Source: Leucobacter zeae
GTDB taxonomy: Bacteria > Actinomycetota > Actinomycetes > Actinomycetales > Microbacteriaceae
Length of the DNA: 64,000 nt
Assembly (NCBI RefSeq): GCF_016758175.1
Contig: NZ_QYAB01000001.1
Coordinates: 735,256 to 799,255 of the forward strand
Direction: 5' to 3'
The stretch's first letter is position 1. Every line of letters begins with the position of its first letter. Under the pieces are notes generated by a model. It was not told the origin of the DNA. It saw only the letters and a program-made list of their open reading frames with translations, and searched no databases. Made by a program: the position numbers and the translations under genes. Below are positions 1 through 8,032 of this stretch, one piece after another.

Positions 1-1125
1 CATGTAGTAGAGGAGGGCGGCGTACGGGCCGGTCAGGAAGAACAGCGTGAGCGCGTACATCGGGTAGATGAACCAGACCTCGCTCGGGCCGACCAGCATC
101 AGCAGGCTGATGACGCCGCCGATTCCCCAGCCGAGGATGACCGTCAGCCGCCTCCCGATCTTGTCGCCGATCCAGCCGTGGAACACGTAGCCGACGAAGC
201 CGACGCCGTTCGCGAGCACGAGCACGAGGAGCGCGTTGTCGAAGGAGATGCCCTTCGCCTGAACGAGCACGGTCGTGCCGAGCACGGAGAAGATCTGGAT
301 GCCGACCCAGTTCGCGAACCACGCGAGGGCGAGGGCGATGGTGTGCCTGCGCAGGCCGGGACGGAAGACTTCGCGGAGACCGCCCCGATGCCCGGCGGCC
401 TCCTCGAGGTCGTGTTCCGCGGCGAGCGCCTGCGCACCCTCGAGATCGCCTGCCTCTCGCCGCCGACGGACCTCCTTGATCGCCGCGAATGTCGGCGACT
501 CGGGCAGGCGGGTGGCCATGACCACGACGACGAGCGACAGCACGCCGGCCACGACGAAGCTCCAGCGCCAGCCGATGACGGGCAGCAGCAGGGCGGACAG
601 GCCGGCCGAGACGAGCGCGCCGACGGGCCAACCGCCCTGCACGAGGGCGTACATCAGGCCGCGGTTCTTCACCTTGCGGTAGATCTCGTTGAGGTAGACG
701 GCGTTGACGACCTCCTCCGACATCGAGAAGCCGGAGAACGAGCGGATGATCACGAGGCTCGCGACGCCCATCGCGAGGCCCGTGAGCCCCGACGCCACGG
801 CGCCGCCGATCATGAGCACGATGAGCGCGCGCTTGCGGCCCAGACGATCGAGGATCGCCCCGATGCACAGCGAGACGAGGAACACGCCGATCGTCGCATA
901 CGTGTTGACGGCGGCGAGCTCGGCCGTGGACCAGCCGAAGTCCTCGGCGATCACGGGAAGCAGGGTGCCGAAGAGCGTGTAGTCGTAGACGGAGGCGACC
1001 CACGCGATGAAGCAGACGACCGAGACCTTCGTGATCGTCGCCTTCGTGATGGGGACGTTCCAGGGTTCGACCGGTTCGGAGCCCTGCGGCGCGGTGGCGG
1101 TGGTGGTGGATGGAGACGACATCAT
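1..1125 (-). CDS. MFS transporter (3' end cut by window edge)
   Basis: Major facilitator superfamily symporter, a multi-spanning inner-membrane carrier for a small organic solute. The first 375 codons are visible; the gene runs off the left edge without a stop. The start is the first of two ATGs, 5-6 nt after an AGAAAGGA ribosome site. After a hydrophilic N-terminus (about 33 residues) hydrophobic segments follow, with the family loop motif DRLGRKR at residues 93-99 and a second copy (GDKIGRR) near residue 325, as expected between helices 2/3 and 8/9. It lies 34 bp downstream of the imidase-like gene and is probably the last gene of the operon with the amidohydrolase, so it may import their substrate. 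The substrate cannot be read from the sequence. Confidence 0.9.
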   Translation of the reverse strand, partial: MMSSPSTTTATAPQGSEPVEPWNVPITKATITKVSVVCFIAWVASVYDYTLFGTLLPVIAEDFGWSTAELAAVNTYATIGVFLVSLCIGAILDRLGRKRALIVLMIGGAVASGLTGLAMGVASLVIIRSFSGFSMSEEVVNAVYLNEIYRKVKNRGLMYALVQGGWPVGALVSAGLSALLLPVIGWRWSFVVAGVLSLVVVVMATRLPESPTFAAIKEVRRRREAGDLEGAQALAAEHDLEEAAGHRGGLREVFRPGLRRHTIALALAWFANWVGIQIFSVLGTTVLVQAKGISFDNALLVLVLANGVGFVGYVFHGWIGDKIGRRLTVILGWGIGGVISLLMLVGPSEVWFIYPMYALTLFFLTGPYAALLYYM

Positions 1126-1159
1126 TGTCCTTTCTGGGGAGCCGGAGCGCGATGCGCCG

Positions 1160-2041
1160 TCAGGCGCGCGGGAAGCGTGCCGCGAAGTCCTTCGCGACGT
1201 CCTCCATGAACATGAACTCGACGCCGTCGTGCTGCGACATGTGGTCGATCAGGCGCTCGAGCATGAGGAGGTTCTGCGGGCGGCCGCTCACGTCGGGGTG
1301 GATCGTGATGGGGAAGACGGCGTAGTCCATCTCGCGATGCACCCAGTCGAACTGATCCCGCCACAGCGTCTCGACGTCGCGCGGGCTCACGAACCCATGG
1401 CTGTTGGCGCTGCCCTTGATGAACATCATGGGCGGGAGGTCGTCGAGGTACCAGCTGGCCGGGATCTCGATGAGGTCGGTCTCCTCGCCGCGGACGAGCG
1501 GCTTCATCCACTCCTGCGCGGAGGCCGCGTCGTAGTCGATCTTGGTCCAGGTGTCGCCGACGCGCACGTAGTAGGGCGTGTGGTCGTTGTGCATGAGCGA
1601 GTGGTCGTAGAGGAACCCGCGCTCGAGCAGGATCTCGTTGGTCACCTTCGAGAACTCCCACCACGGCGCCACGTAGCCGACGGGGAGCTTTCCCGTGCGG
1701 GATTCGAAGAGCGAGATGCAGTGGTCGAGCACCTCGGTCTCCTGCTCGCGGGTCATCGCGATCGGGTTCTCATGGCTGTACCCGTGGACGCCGACCTCGT
1801 GCCCAGCGGCGACGGTGGCCTCGAACTGCTCGGGGAAGGTTTCGATCGAGTGGCCCGGCCAGAACCAGGTGACGGGGATATCGCGATCCTGCGCCAGCTT
1901 CAACAGTCGGGGCACCCCGACCTCGCCGGCGAAGAGCCCGCGCGAGATGTCCCCGGGCGAGTCCTGCCCGCCGTACGAGCCGAGCCAACCGCCGACGGCA
2001 TCGACGTCGATCCCGATGGACACCATGATCTTCTTCGACAT
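1160..2041 (-). CDS. Polysaccharide deacetylase-fold hydrolase, imidase-like
   Basis: A 293-residue metal-dependent hydrolase of the polysaccharide deacetylase (NodB-like) fold. The metal motif is readable: an aspartate pair at D12/D14 (GIDVDA) and the HxxxH pair H86/H90 (HGYSHE). There is no signal peptide, so it is cytosolic. That argues against a cell-wall deacetylase and for the intracellular branch containing cyclic imidases, allantoinase-like PuuE and Helicobacter PgdA-type proteins. From memory, described bacterial imidases are about this length. An imidase opens cyclic imides such as succinimide to half-amides. It sits 62 bp downstream of an asparaginase-fold enzyme and 34 bp before an MFS carrier. 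The start ATG follows GAAGGAG. The fold is secure; the imidase function is inferred. Confidence 0.85.
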   Translation of the reverse strand: MSKKIMVSIGIDVDAVGGWLGSYGGQDSPGDISRGLFAGEVGVPRLLKLAQDRDIPVTWFWPGHSIETFPEQFEATVAAGHEVGVHGYSHENPIAMTREQETEVLDHCISLFESRTGKLPVGYVAPWWEFSKVTNEILLERGFLYDHSLMHNDHTPYYVRVGDTWTKIDYDAASAQEWMKPLVRGEETDLIEIPASWYLDDLPPMMFIKGSANSHGFVSPRDVETLWRDQFDWVHREMDYAVFPITIHPDVSGRPQNLLMLERLIDHMSQHDGVEFMFMEDVAKDFAARFPRA

Positions 2042-2103
2042 TGCATTGCTCCTTCAGTGCGTGGTGGGAAAGGTGGATGTGGGGGACGAGGGCGCGGCGT
2101 GCG

Positions 2104-3072
2104 CTAGGCGGCGTGCGCGGCGAACCGCGCGGAGAACGCCGGCCCGGCCGCGTCTCCCGCGATGAGCGCCGCCGCGAGGATCCGGGCCTGCGGCGGGCTC
2201 AGCTGGCCTGCGGCCACCGCCCCGGCCCGGACGAGGTCGACGCCGCCGCCGTTGCCGTAGACCGGGGTGACCGGGCCGTCGAAGACGCGGCTGGCCAGGA
2301 CGACCGGGACGCCGCGACGCGATGCGCGTGCGACGCTCTCGACGAATCCGGGAGCCGCATTGCCGACGCCAGTGCCGACGAGCACGACACCCTGGGCGCG
2401 ATCGACCGCTGCGTCGAACAGGGCCGTGTCGGCTCCCGGGTAGCTCATCACCATGTCGACGATCGTCCGATCGAATCGTCCGTCGAGGGGGAGCGTCTCG
2501 GGCTCGGGTCGCGCCGTGGCGAGCACCGAGACGTCGGCTCCGACCCTGCGGGCCAGGAGCACGCCGCCGCGGAAGGGGCTCGGATCGGTGCTGTGCGCCT
2601 TGCGCGCGCCGCGCGCCGACCGCAGGGCGCCGCCGAAGGCGATCCCGACTCCGGCGCCCCGGAGTTCCGGGCTCGCAGCGAAGCAGATCGCGTCGCTCAG
2701 ATTGCGCTCGCCGTCGGGGGCCACCTGGTCCGCTGCGAACTGCGCGCCGGTGAACACGACGGGGGCCGCGGAGCGGACGCCGAGGGCAGCGAGGTAGGCC
2801 GTCTCCTCCACCGTGTCGGTGCCGTGCGTCACGACGACTCCCGCGACCCCCGGTTCCTCCGCCGCGAGCGCTGCGGTCTCGACGATGCGGCGCATGTCCC
2901 CGAGGGTGAGCCGGTAGCTGCCGACGGTCATGACGTCGTGGGTCTCGACCTCGTGCTCGACGGGCAGGCCGGCGATGAGGTCGGCGGCCGAACGCTCGGC
3001 GACCGCGCCGGTTCCGGCTCCGCCGCTGGACGCGATGGTGCCGCCCGTTCCGAGCACGATGATCCTGGCCAC
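2104..3072 (-). CDS. Asparaginase family amidohydrolase
   Basis: A 322-residue member of the L-asparaginase/glutaminase family. The first catalytic threonine is T12 in GTGGTIAS and the second T85-D86 in VTHGTDTVEE; the lysine of the triad is probably in the stretch following the GGALRSAR segment. No signal peptide is present, so it acts in the cytosol. The start chosen is GTG, 9 nt after GAAGGGG; an upstream ATG in the same frame would add 61 residues with no family similarity. It is the first gene of an operon with the imidase-like hydrolase and the MFS carrier. Family members release ammonia from asparagine, but here a half-amide such as succinamate is an alternative substrate suggested only by context. 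Confidence 0.88.
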   Translation of the reverse strand: MARIIVLGTGGTIASSGGAGTGAVAERSAADLIAGLPVEHEVETHDVMTVGSYRLTLGDMRRIVETAALAAEEPGVAGVVVTHGTDTVEETAYLAALGVRSAAPVVFTGAQFAADQVAPDGERNLSDAICFAASPELRGAGVGIAFGGALRSARGARKAHSTDPSPFRGGVLLARRVGADVSVLATARPEPETLPLDGRFDRTIVDMVMSYPGADTALFDAAVDRAQGVVLVGTGVGNAAPGFVESVARASRRGVPVVLASRVFDGPVTPVYGNGGGVDLVRAGAVAAGQLSPPQARILAAALIAGDAAGPAFSARFAAHAA

Positions 3073-3092
3073 GAATGACGCCCCTTCGAGTG

Positions 3093-3121
3093 ATTCTGTA
3101 CTGCCTCGTCCCCATTGTGCA
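3093..3121 (-). promoter_or_regulatory. Candidate promoter of the asparaginase operon
   Basis: On the minus strand TGCACA (3116-3121) and CAGAAT (3093-3098) are separated by 17 bp, a plausible -35/-10 pair. It sits about 20 bp before the GTG start of the asparaginase-like gene. The repeat/operator block 3125-3169 begins immediately upstream of the -35 box. Confidence 0.45.
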
Positions 3122-3124
3122 CGA

Positions 3125-3169
3125 CACAATCGATTGTGGCAAACGATTGGGGCATTCGATTGGGGTATT
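3125..3169. promoter_or_regulatory. Operator-like block: palindrome plus three 13-bp direct repeats
   Basis: The perfect 14-bp palindrome CACAATCGATTGTG (3125-3138) has the central CG typical of LacI-family operators. Its right half begins a run of three tandem 13-bp units: CGATTGTGGCAAA (3131-3143), CGATTGGGGCATT (3144-3156) and CGATTGGGGTATT (3157-3169). The block lies between the divergent asparaginase operon and the LacI-type gene, abutting the candidate operon promoter. It is most likely bound by that LacI protein, which is an inference from position and symmetry. Confidence 0.6.
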
Positions 3170-3353
3170 CGAGAGCTGCAGTGCTCCCCGGGTCCTCCGG
3201 TCGGCGGGCGGGGCCGGCGCCCCGTCCGCCCGTGCGACGGCGGATCGCGCGGCATGCGCCGCAGCGGCTTCGCGGGCGCCGGAGCCAGAACTCGCTATCA
3301 TTCAGAGAAACGCCCGCGCCGCGAGCCCGACCCGAGAGTGAGGCACCCGCTCC

Positions 3354-4388
3354 GTGTCACCCCACCGTCCGATCACGCTGAAGGCCCTCGCCCTCGAACT
3401 GGGCCTGAGCACCTCAACGGTCTCCCGCGTGCTCAAGGATCCGGAGGGGAGCGAGAGCCGTTGGGCGTCCCCGGACACGGTGGCGCGCATCATCTCACTG
3501 GCCGACCGCCTCGGGTATACGCGAAACCCGCACGCCGCCTCTCTCCGCACGGCCCAGTCGAACATGATCGGGGTCATCGTGCCCCGTCTGCAGGACTACG
3601 TGCTCGCCACGATCTACGAGGGCATCGATCATGCCGCGAGCGCACGCGGGTTCTTCACCATGGTGTCGAACTCGCTCGACGACGAGGCGGCCAGGCGCGC
3701 GAAGACCGAGCGTCTGCTCGAGCAGCGCGTCGACGGGCTCATCTTCGGTGACGCCCGGTTCGACCAGCGCGCCCTCTTCGACGAACTGGGCGAGCGCGAT
3801 TTCCCCCATGTGCTCGTCAGTCGCCGTCTGCCCGGACACGTCTCCGTGACCTGCGATGACCGCGCAGGCGGCCGGCTCATGGCCGAGCACCTCCTGGACG
3901 CGGGGCGGCGCACCTTCGGCGTGATCGCAGGGCGGCAGGGCACATCGACCTCGCTGGATCGCACCGAGGGCTTCATCGCGTCGCTGCGGGAGCGAGGCGT
4001 CGCCGAGGAGTCCATCACCGTCGTCCACGGCGGGTTCGACACCGCGGCGGGTCGCGCAGCCGCCGAGGATCTCCTGAGCGGCGGCAGTGTTCCCGAGGCC
4101 GTGTTCGCCACGAACGACTTCGCGGCGATCGGCGCCATGGGGGCCATGCAGGAGCGCGGCATCCGCGTTCCCGAGGACGTGGCTCTCTGCGGCTACAACG
4201 ACACGCCGCTCGCTGCCGGAGTGAACCTCTCGAGCGTGCGCTCGCCGATGTTCGAAATGGGTCGGCAGGGGTTCGAACTCCTCTCCGAGCAGCTCGGGGG
4301 CGGGGCACCGGAGAGCCGGCTGCTCGCGCCCGAGCTCATCGTGCGGGCGAGCACCGCTCGAACCGCGCGTCGTGAGCCGGACGGCTGA
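3354..4388 (+). CDS. LacI family transcriptional regulator
   Basis: A 344-residue LacI/GalR repressor. Residues 7-30 form the helix-turn-helix (ITLKALALELGLSTSTVSR) followed by a hinge region, and from about residue 65 a periplasmic-binding-protein-like effector domain begins (IGVIVPRLQDY), ending with the usual FATNDFAAIGAM and CGYNDTPLA stretches. It starts with GTG, with GAGG about 11 nt upstream. It is transcribed away from the asparaginase/imidase/MFS operon and probably controls it through the block at 3125-3169. A TATCAT at 3293-3298 could serve as its -10 box. The effector is unknown; it need not be a sugar in this context. Confidence 0.93.
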   Translation: MSPHRPITLKALALELGLSTSTVSRVLKDPEGSESRWASPDTVARIISLADRLGYTRNPHAASLRTAQSNMIGVIVPRLQDYVLATIYEGIDHAASARGFFTMVSNSLDDEAARRAKTERLLEQRVDGLIFGDARFDQRALFDELGERDFPHVLVSRRLPGHVSVTCDDRAGGRLMAEHLLDAGRRTFGVIAGRQGTSTSLDRTEGFIASLRERGVAEESITVVHGGFDTAAGRAAAEDLLSGGSVPEAVFATNDFAAIGAMGAMQERGIRVPEDVALCGYNDTPLAAGVNLSSVRSPMFEMGRQGFELLSEQLGGGAPESRLLAPELIVRASTARTARREPDG

Positions 4389-4585
4389 GCGGCACCCCGC
4401 GGCCGCCGTTCCGGGCGAGCCCGACACGAGCGCGGGCTGGTCGGCGAGCTGCGCGGGAATGCGGAAGGGGGCCGCCGCCTCACCGTCCCCGAAGGAACGA
4501 AGCAGCAGCCCCCAGCCCGGTGAGCGAGGTGGCCCGACGATCGAGTGCGGAGGAGGCGCCTCCCGTCAGGGGTGCTGGGAGTTTT

Positions 4586-6406
4586 CTACTCGACCGTCGT
4601 GCGGCGACGAGCGATCACGAGCGTGACACCAGCGGCGAGGAGGATCGCGGCGATTGCTGCCAGGCCCGTCATGCTCGTGCCGGTGCGGGCGAGCCCGCTC
4701 TGCGAGGAGTCCTCCGGCTGTCCTGGTGCGCTCGGCTCGCTCGGCTCGTCCGGTTCCGTCGGGGGCGCCGGTGCCGTCGGCGTGTTCTCGACGTCACCGA
4801 ACGATGCGGCCGCGTTCTCGGCGTCGACGGTCACCGTCAACGACGCGTCGAGGAGGTCGTACCCCTGGGGGGCTTTCGTCTCGGTGAGGGTGTACTCCCC
4901 GTAGGGCAGATCCTGCACCAGGAGCGCACCTTCGGCCGGATTCGCATCGCTCGCCCCGTTATCGGTGACCGTGATCACGACACCATTCGGGCCGACGAGT
5001 TCCCATTCGGAACCGGTGAGGAGATCGCCGTCGGGGTTGACCTTCTTCCACGCGATGGTGCCGACCGGGGCGTGGGCGGCCCGCGCCTCGTTGGTGAGCG
5101 TGAGGCTCACGCCAGCAGCCGTGCCCGGGGTGACGCTGTAGGTGCCATCCTCGTTCCGGGACACCCCATCGCCTGCGAGGGTCCAATCGCCCCAGCTGAC
5201 GCCCTCGATCTCGGGGAAGTCGAGCTCCTCGACGAGGAACGTCGAGCCGAGGGGGGCTCGGTCCGAGCGCACTTCCTGACCGACCGGAACGGTCATCCGC
5301 TTCGGATCCGCGTCCGAACCGACGACGGAGTACTGAACGGTGAACTCGGCCTGGGAAGCGAGCGCTGCGGCGTCACCGGTCAGTGCTTTCGTGATCGTGA
5401 ACCGGGTGTACTGATCTCCGGTGCCGGTTCCGCCACCGTGCGACTCCACTCGGTGCTGTGAGGAAGTGGTGGTGTTGCCCACCGTCGCGCGGTTGCCGAA
5501 CACGTCGCCCTCCACGACGACGCCGTCGGCCTGGGTGTAGTACATCACCCGGTAGTGGTACGTGCCCGCATCGAGCCCGGACGCCGTGAAGTCGAACGAC
5601 TTCATATCGTCGGCCCAGGTGACGGTGTACTTGCTCGGATCGACCGTCGTCCAGTCGCCCACCATCTGCCCGTCCTCGACAGAGGTGCGGATGACCTGCA
5701 GCTCACCGGTGTAGGAGTGGTATTCCTGATTCGGGTCGAGCTGGTCCGAGATGTCGAAGCCTCCGTTGCGGACGTAGCCGGAAGGGACACCGATCGTCCA
5801 CAGGAACCTGCCGTCGGTCGAGGTCTCGCCGCTGTACTTGTAGGGGTTCTCGGCCTCGGTCAGGTCCTCGGGAACGACCCCGCCTTCGCCGGGCAGATCT
5901 ACGATGATGAGCTCGTCGCCGACCTCGAACTCGACGGTCTCCTCGGTGGTGGACTGCGACACTTGTGCGCTCATCCAGAACGATCCGCCGATGTTCTCCT
6001 TGCCGGTCACGGCGTCGGTGAGTGTGCAGACGACTTCGGGGCCGCCGCCCTGGCTGACGGTGCAGGTGGCCATCACTTCACCGGAGTCCGGATCGGTGAT
6101 GTCGAAGTTCCCACTGCCCCAACGGGTGAACTCCTGAGGGAGCGACATGCCGAAAGTCTCACCGGCCTGTGCGCCGTCGGGGACTGACCAGTCCGCGGTG
6201 ATCCTGACGGACTCCCACTGATGGAGGGGGCCATCGCTCCCGTCCTCCTTCGTCAACTGAATGTGTGAGATGGCGTCGGGGTAGGTGACGTCAGGGGCAG
6301 CGGAGGCGGCAGTGGCGAAGCCGAACATGCCGCAGACGGCGAGCAGCGTCGCAAGCACCGCGCTCGTGATGCGTCGCAACGGCGAAGCCTGGTTCTCCTG
6401 GGTCAT
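4586..6406 (-). CDS. LARTG-anchored surface adhesin with DUF5979 and SpaA-type domains
   Basis: A 606-residue exported wall-linked protein. A signal peptide covers about residues 1-36 (ending ATAASA). Residues 37 to about 190 look like an Ig-like adhesin head (ITADWSVPDGAQAGETFG). A second beta-rich domain follows, then a DUF5979-like module starting TRFTITKALTG and an SpaA/Cna-B-like module (GSEWELVGPNG to GYDLLDASLTV). A proline/glutamate-rich spacer precedes the sorting signal LARTG at residue 572, a hydrophobic helix and RRR at the C-terminus. LARTG is the LAxTG type usually handled by class E sortases. The start ATG 6406 has GAAGGA 8 nt upstream; an upstream ATG adds only 13 residues. 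No sortase is in the window. Its role in adhesion or a pilus tip is inferred. Confidence 0.88.
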   Translation of the reverse strand: MTQENQASPLRRITSAVLATLLAVCGMFGFATAASAAPDVTYPDAISHIQLTKEDGSDGPLHQWESVRITADWSVPDGAQAGETFGMSLPQEFTRWGSGNFDITDPDSGEVMATCTVSQGGGPEVVCTLTDAVTGKENIGGSFWMSAQVSQSTTEETVEFEVGDELIIVDLPGEGGVVPEDLTEAENPYKYSGETSTDGRFLWTIGVPSGYVRNGGFDISDQLDPNQEYHSYTGELQVIRTSVEDGQMVGDWTTVDPSKYTVTWADDMKSFDFTASGLDAGTYHYRVMYYTQADGVVVEGDVFGNRATVGNTTTSSQHRVESHGGGTGTGDQYTRFTITKALTGDAAALASQAEFTVQYSVVGSDADPKRMTVPVGQEVRSDRAPLGSTFLVEELDFPEIEGVSWGDWTLAGDGVSRNEDGTYSVTPGTAAGVSLTLTNEARAAHAPVGTIAWKKVNPDGDLLTGSEWELVGPNGVVITVTDNGASDANPAEGALLVQDLPYGEYTLTETKAPQGYDLLDASLTVTVDAENAAASFGDVENTPTAPAPPTEPDEPSEPSAPGQPEDSSQSGLARTGTSMTGLAAIAAILLAAGVTLVIARRRTTVE

Positions 6407-6699
6407 GCAGAAGTCCTTCACAGGTAGGGGGATATATGACAGCACGAAACAGGCCCGTCCAGTCGCGCCCGAAGCCGAACCGAATCACGCCGTGAATCGA
6501 ATATCCCCCCAATCTGACGAATGCTAGATCACGGCAAAGGGCGACGCAAATCTCGCGCCGATGGCACGCGTTGACGGCTGGCATCTATTTACTTCATTAC
6601 AGCTGCCATACTCTCCTTGTTCTGCGTATTGCAAACGTTGTAACTGGCATCCTATAGTTCTTCCTGCTGATCCTGCACGGCTGGAACGAAGGGGGCGGA
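6407..6699. promoter_or_regulatory. Divergent intergenic region between adhesin and AraC gene
   Basis: This 293-bp stretch is clearly richer in A+T than its surroundings. It holds a 9-bp inverted pair GGGGGATAT (6427-6435) and ATATCCCCC (6501-6509) and the short palindrome TCACGCCGTGA (6485-6495), all on the adhesin side. A good promoter for the AraC gene lies at 6629-6658. The inverted elements may be regulator sites or pair in the adhesin leader. No open reading frame with coding character was seen. Confidence 0.5.
6629..6658 (+). promoter_or_regulatory. Promoter of the AraC-type gene
   Basis: TTGCAA (6629-6634) and TATAGT (6653-6658) are separated by 18 bp. They are the best sigma-70-like pair in this A+T-richer stretch. 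Transcription would start near 6665, about 35 nt before the GTG start at 6700. Confidence 0.6.
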
Positions 6700-7929
6700 G
6701 TGGTGTCACGAGTCGCGCCCGCGTCCGCCGTCGCGCGCGCCGACGGCGCCGACGCGATGTCGAGCCCGTGGGCGCCGACGGGGCGCCTGCCGCTTCCGCA
6801 CGTCCCGCTCCGCGTGCGCGGAAGCGACACCTGGAACCGGTTGTGCGCGAGAGCCTACGTGCCCCTGTCCACGGTCGCCGACGTGCGATTCCGCGGGGAG
6901 ATGGTCTCGAGAGATCTCGGCGCGGCGAATGTGAGCCACGTGGGGTCGACGGCGGCCGTCGTCTCGCGCGACCGGAGTCTCGTCCGTTCGGATCCCCGCG
7001 AATCGGTGATCTTCTCGATCTTCCTGAGCGCCGGCGGCAGCCTCGCGCACGGCACCGCGCGCACGCGGCTGGGCGCGGGCGACGGCTACTTCCTGGATAC
7101 CGACACGCCCTACAGCGTCCGATTCCACGAGCCGTACGACATGCTCGCCGTCCGATTGCCGATCTCGTCCGTGAGCATCGGGCGTCGGACGATCGCCTCG
7201 ATCTCCGGAGGCGCCATCGCCTCGGGCCTTCGCGAACTGGGCGTGCTGCGCAGGCATCTGGCGCTGCTCATCGCAGATCTCGATGTCGGCGCCGAGTCGG
7301 AGGAAGCGTCCTCGGAACTGCTTTCCGAGCTCTTCTCACTCCTCGCGCGCCGACTCGACGACCCCGAGGCGAGCCGAGTGCCGATGAGCAACGGGGCGCT
7401 GCTCACCAGTGCGCAGCACTTCATGCTCCGGCACTTCGACCGACCGGCGTTCGGGGTGGAGGACGTCGCGCGCGAGTACGCGATCACTCGACGCCATCTC
7501 GAGCATCTGTTCGCCCGGCTGGGATCCAGCCCGGCGGCGCATCTCCGGGAACTGCGACTGAGGCGGGGGAGTCAGCTGCTCGCCGCGACTGGCGGGGCAT
7601 CAGTGGAGCAGGCGTCCGCTCGGGCCGGCTTCGGCGATGTGAACACGTTCATCAGGTCGTTCCGTCGTCGTTGGGGAATGACTCCGCTGCGTTGGAGGAG
7701 CACTCTTCGGGCATCCCTCGACGCAGCGCGTTCGGAGGGGGCGAAGCCGCGGCGGGAGCGCGACCTGCTCACCGACCTCAGTCGCGTGACCTGGAGCGCG
7801 GTGCGGCCCTCGGAGACGCGCGCCTCCGCGCGGGCGACGGGTGCGCCCGCAACACCCGGGACCGGCCGGAATCGACGGTTTGCGAATGATGTGCGCACCG
7901 CTGATCCGGGCGGCGCAACGGGGACATAG
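6700..7929 (+). CDS. AraC family transcriptional regulator
   Basis: A 409-residue regulator with an N-terminal cupin-like sensor domain of the AraC_binding_2 type (about residues 40-200: the GDGYFLDTDTPYSVRF stretch is typical) and a C-terminal double helix-turn-helix (about residues 232-330, ending SFRRRWGMTPLRWR). The remaining roughly 75 residues are basic and probably disordered. GTG at 6700 or 6703 may be the start; GAAGGGGGCGGA lies just before. The gene lies between two sortase-anchored surface protein genes, divergent from one and 103 bp before the other. It is therefore a candidate activator of both, which is an inference from position. Confidence 0.88.
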   Translation: MVSRVAPASAVARADGADAMSSPWAPTGRLPLPHVPLRVRGSDTWNRLCARAYVPLSTVADVRFRGEMVSRDLGAANVSHVGSTAAVVSRDRSLVRSDPRESVIFSIFLSAGGSLAHGTARTRLGAGDGYFLDTDTPYSVRFHEPYDMLAVRLPISSVSIGRRTIASISGGAIASGLRELGVLRRHLALLIADLDVGAESEEASSELLSELFSLLARRLDDPEASRVPMSNGALLTSAQHFMLRHFDRPAFGVEDVAREYAITRRHLEHLFARLGSSPAAHLRELRLRRGSQLLAATGGASVEQASARAGFGDVNTFIRSFRRRWGMTPLRWRSTLRASLDAARSEGAKPRRERDLLTDLSRVTWSAVRPSETRASARATGAPATPGTGRNRRFANDVRTADPGGATGT

Positions 7930-8032
7930 GTTCGTACTGGCCTTCCGTGTACCCGCTTCGTCGGTGCGCCCAGGGGATCCCCGAACGGTAAGGCCCGGAT
8001 CCCCGGGCGCGCTCCATCAAGGACGTCCCTCA

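Noticed and set aside
1160-2041. Peptidoglycan deacetylase acting on the cell wall
   Set aside because: No signal peptide or membrane anchor, and it lies in a metabolic operon.
4552-4563. GGAGGCGCCTCC palindrome as terminator of the adhesin gene
   Set aside because: It has no loop and no T-run, so it is too weak to call.
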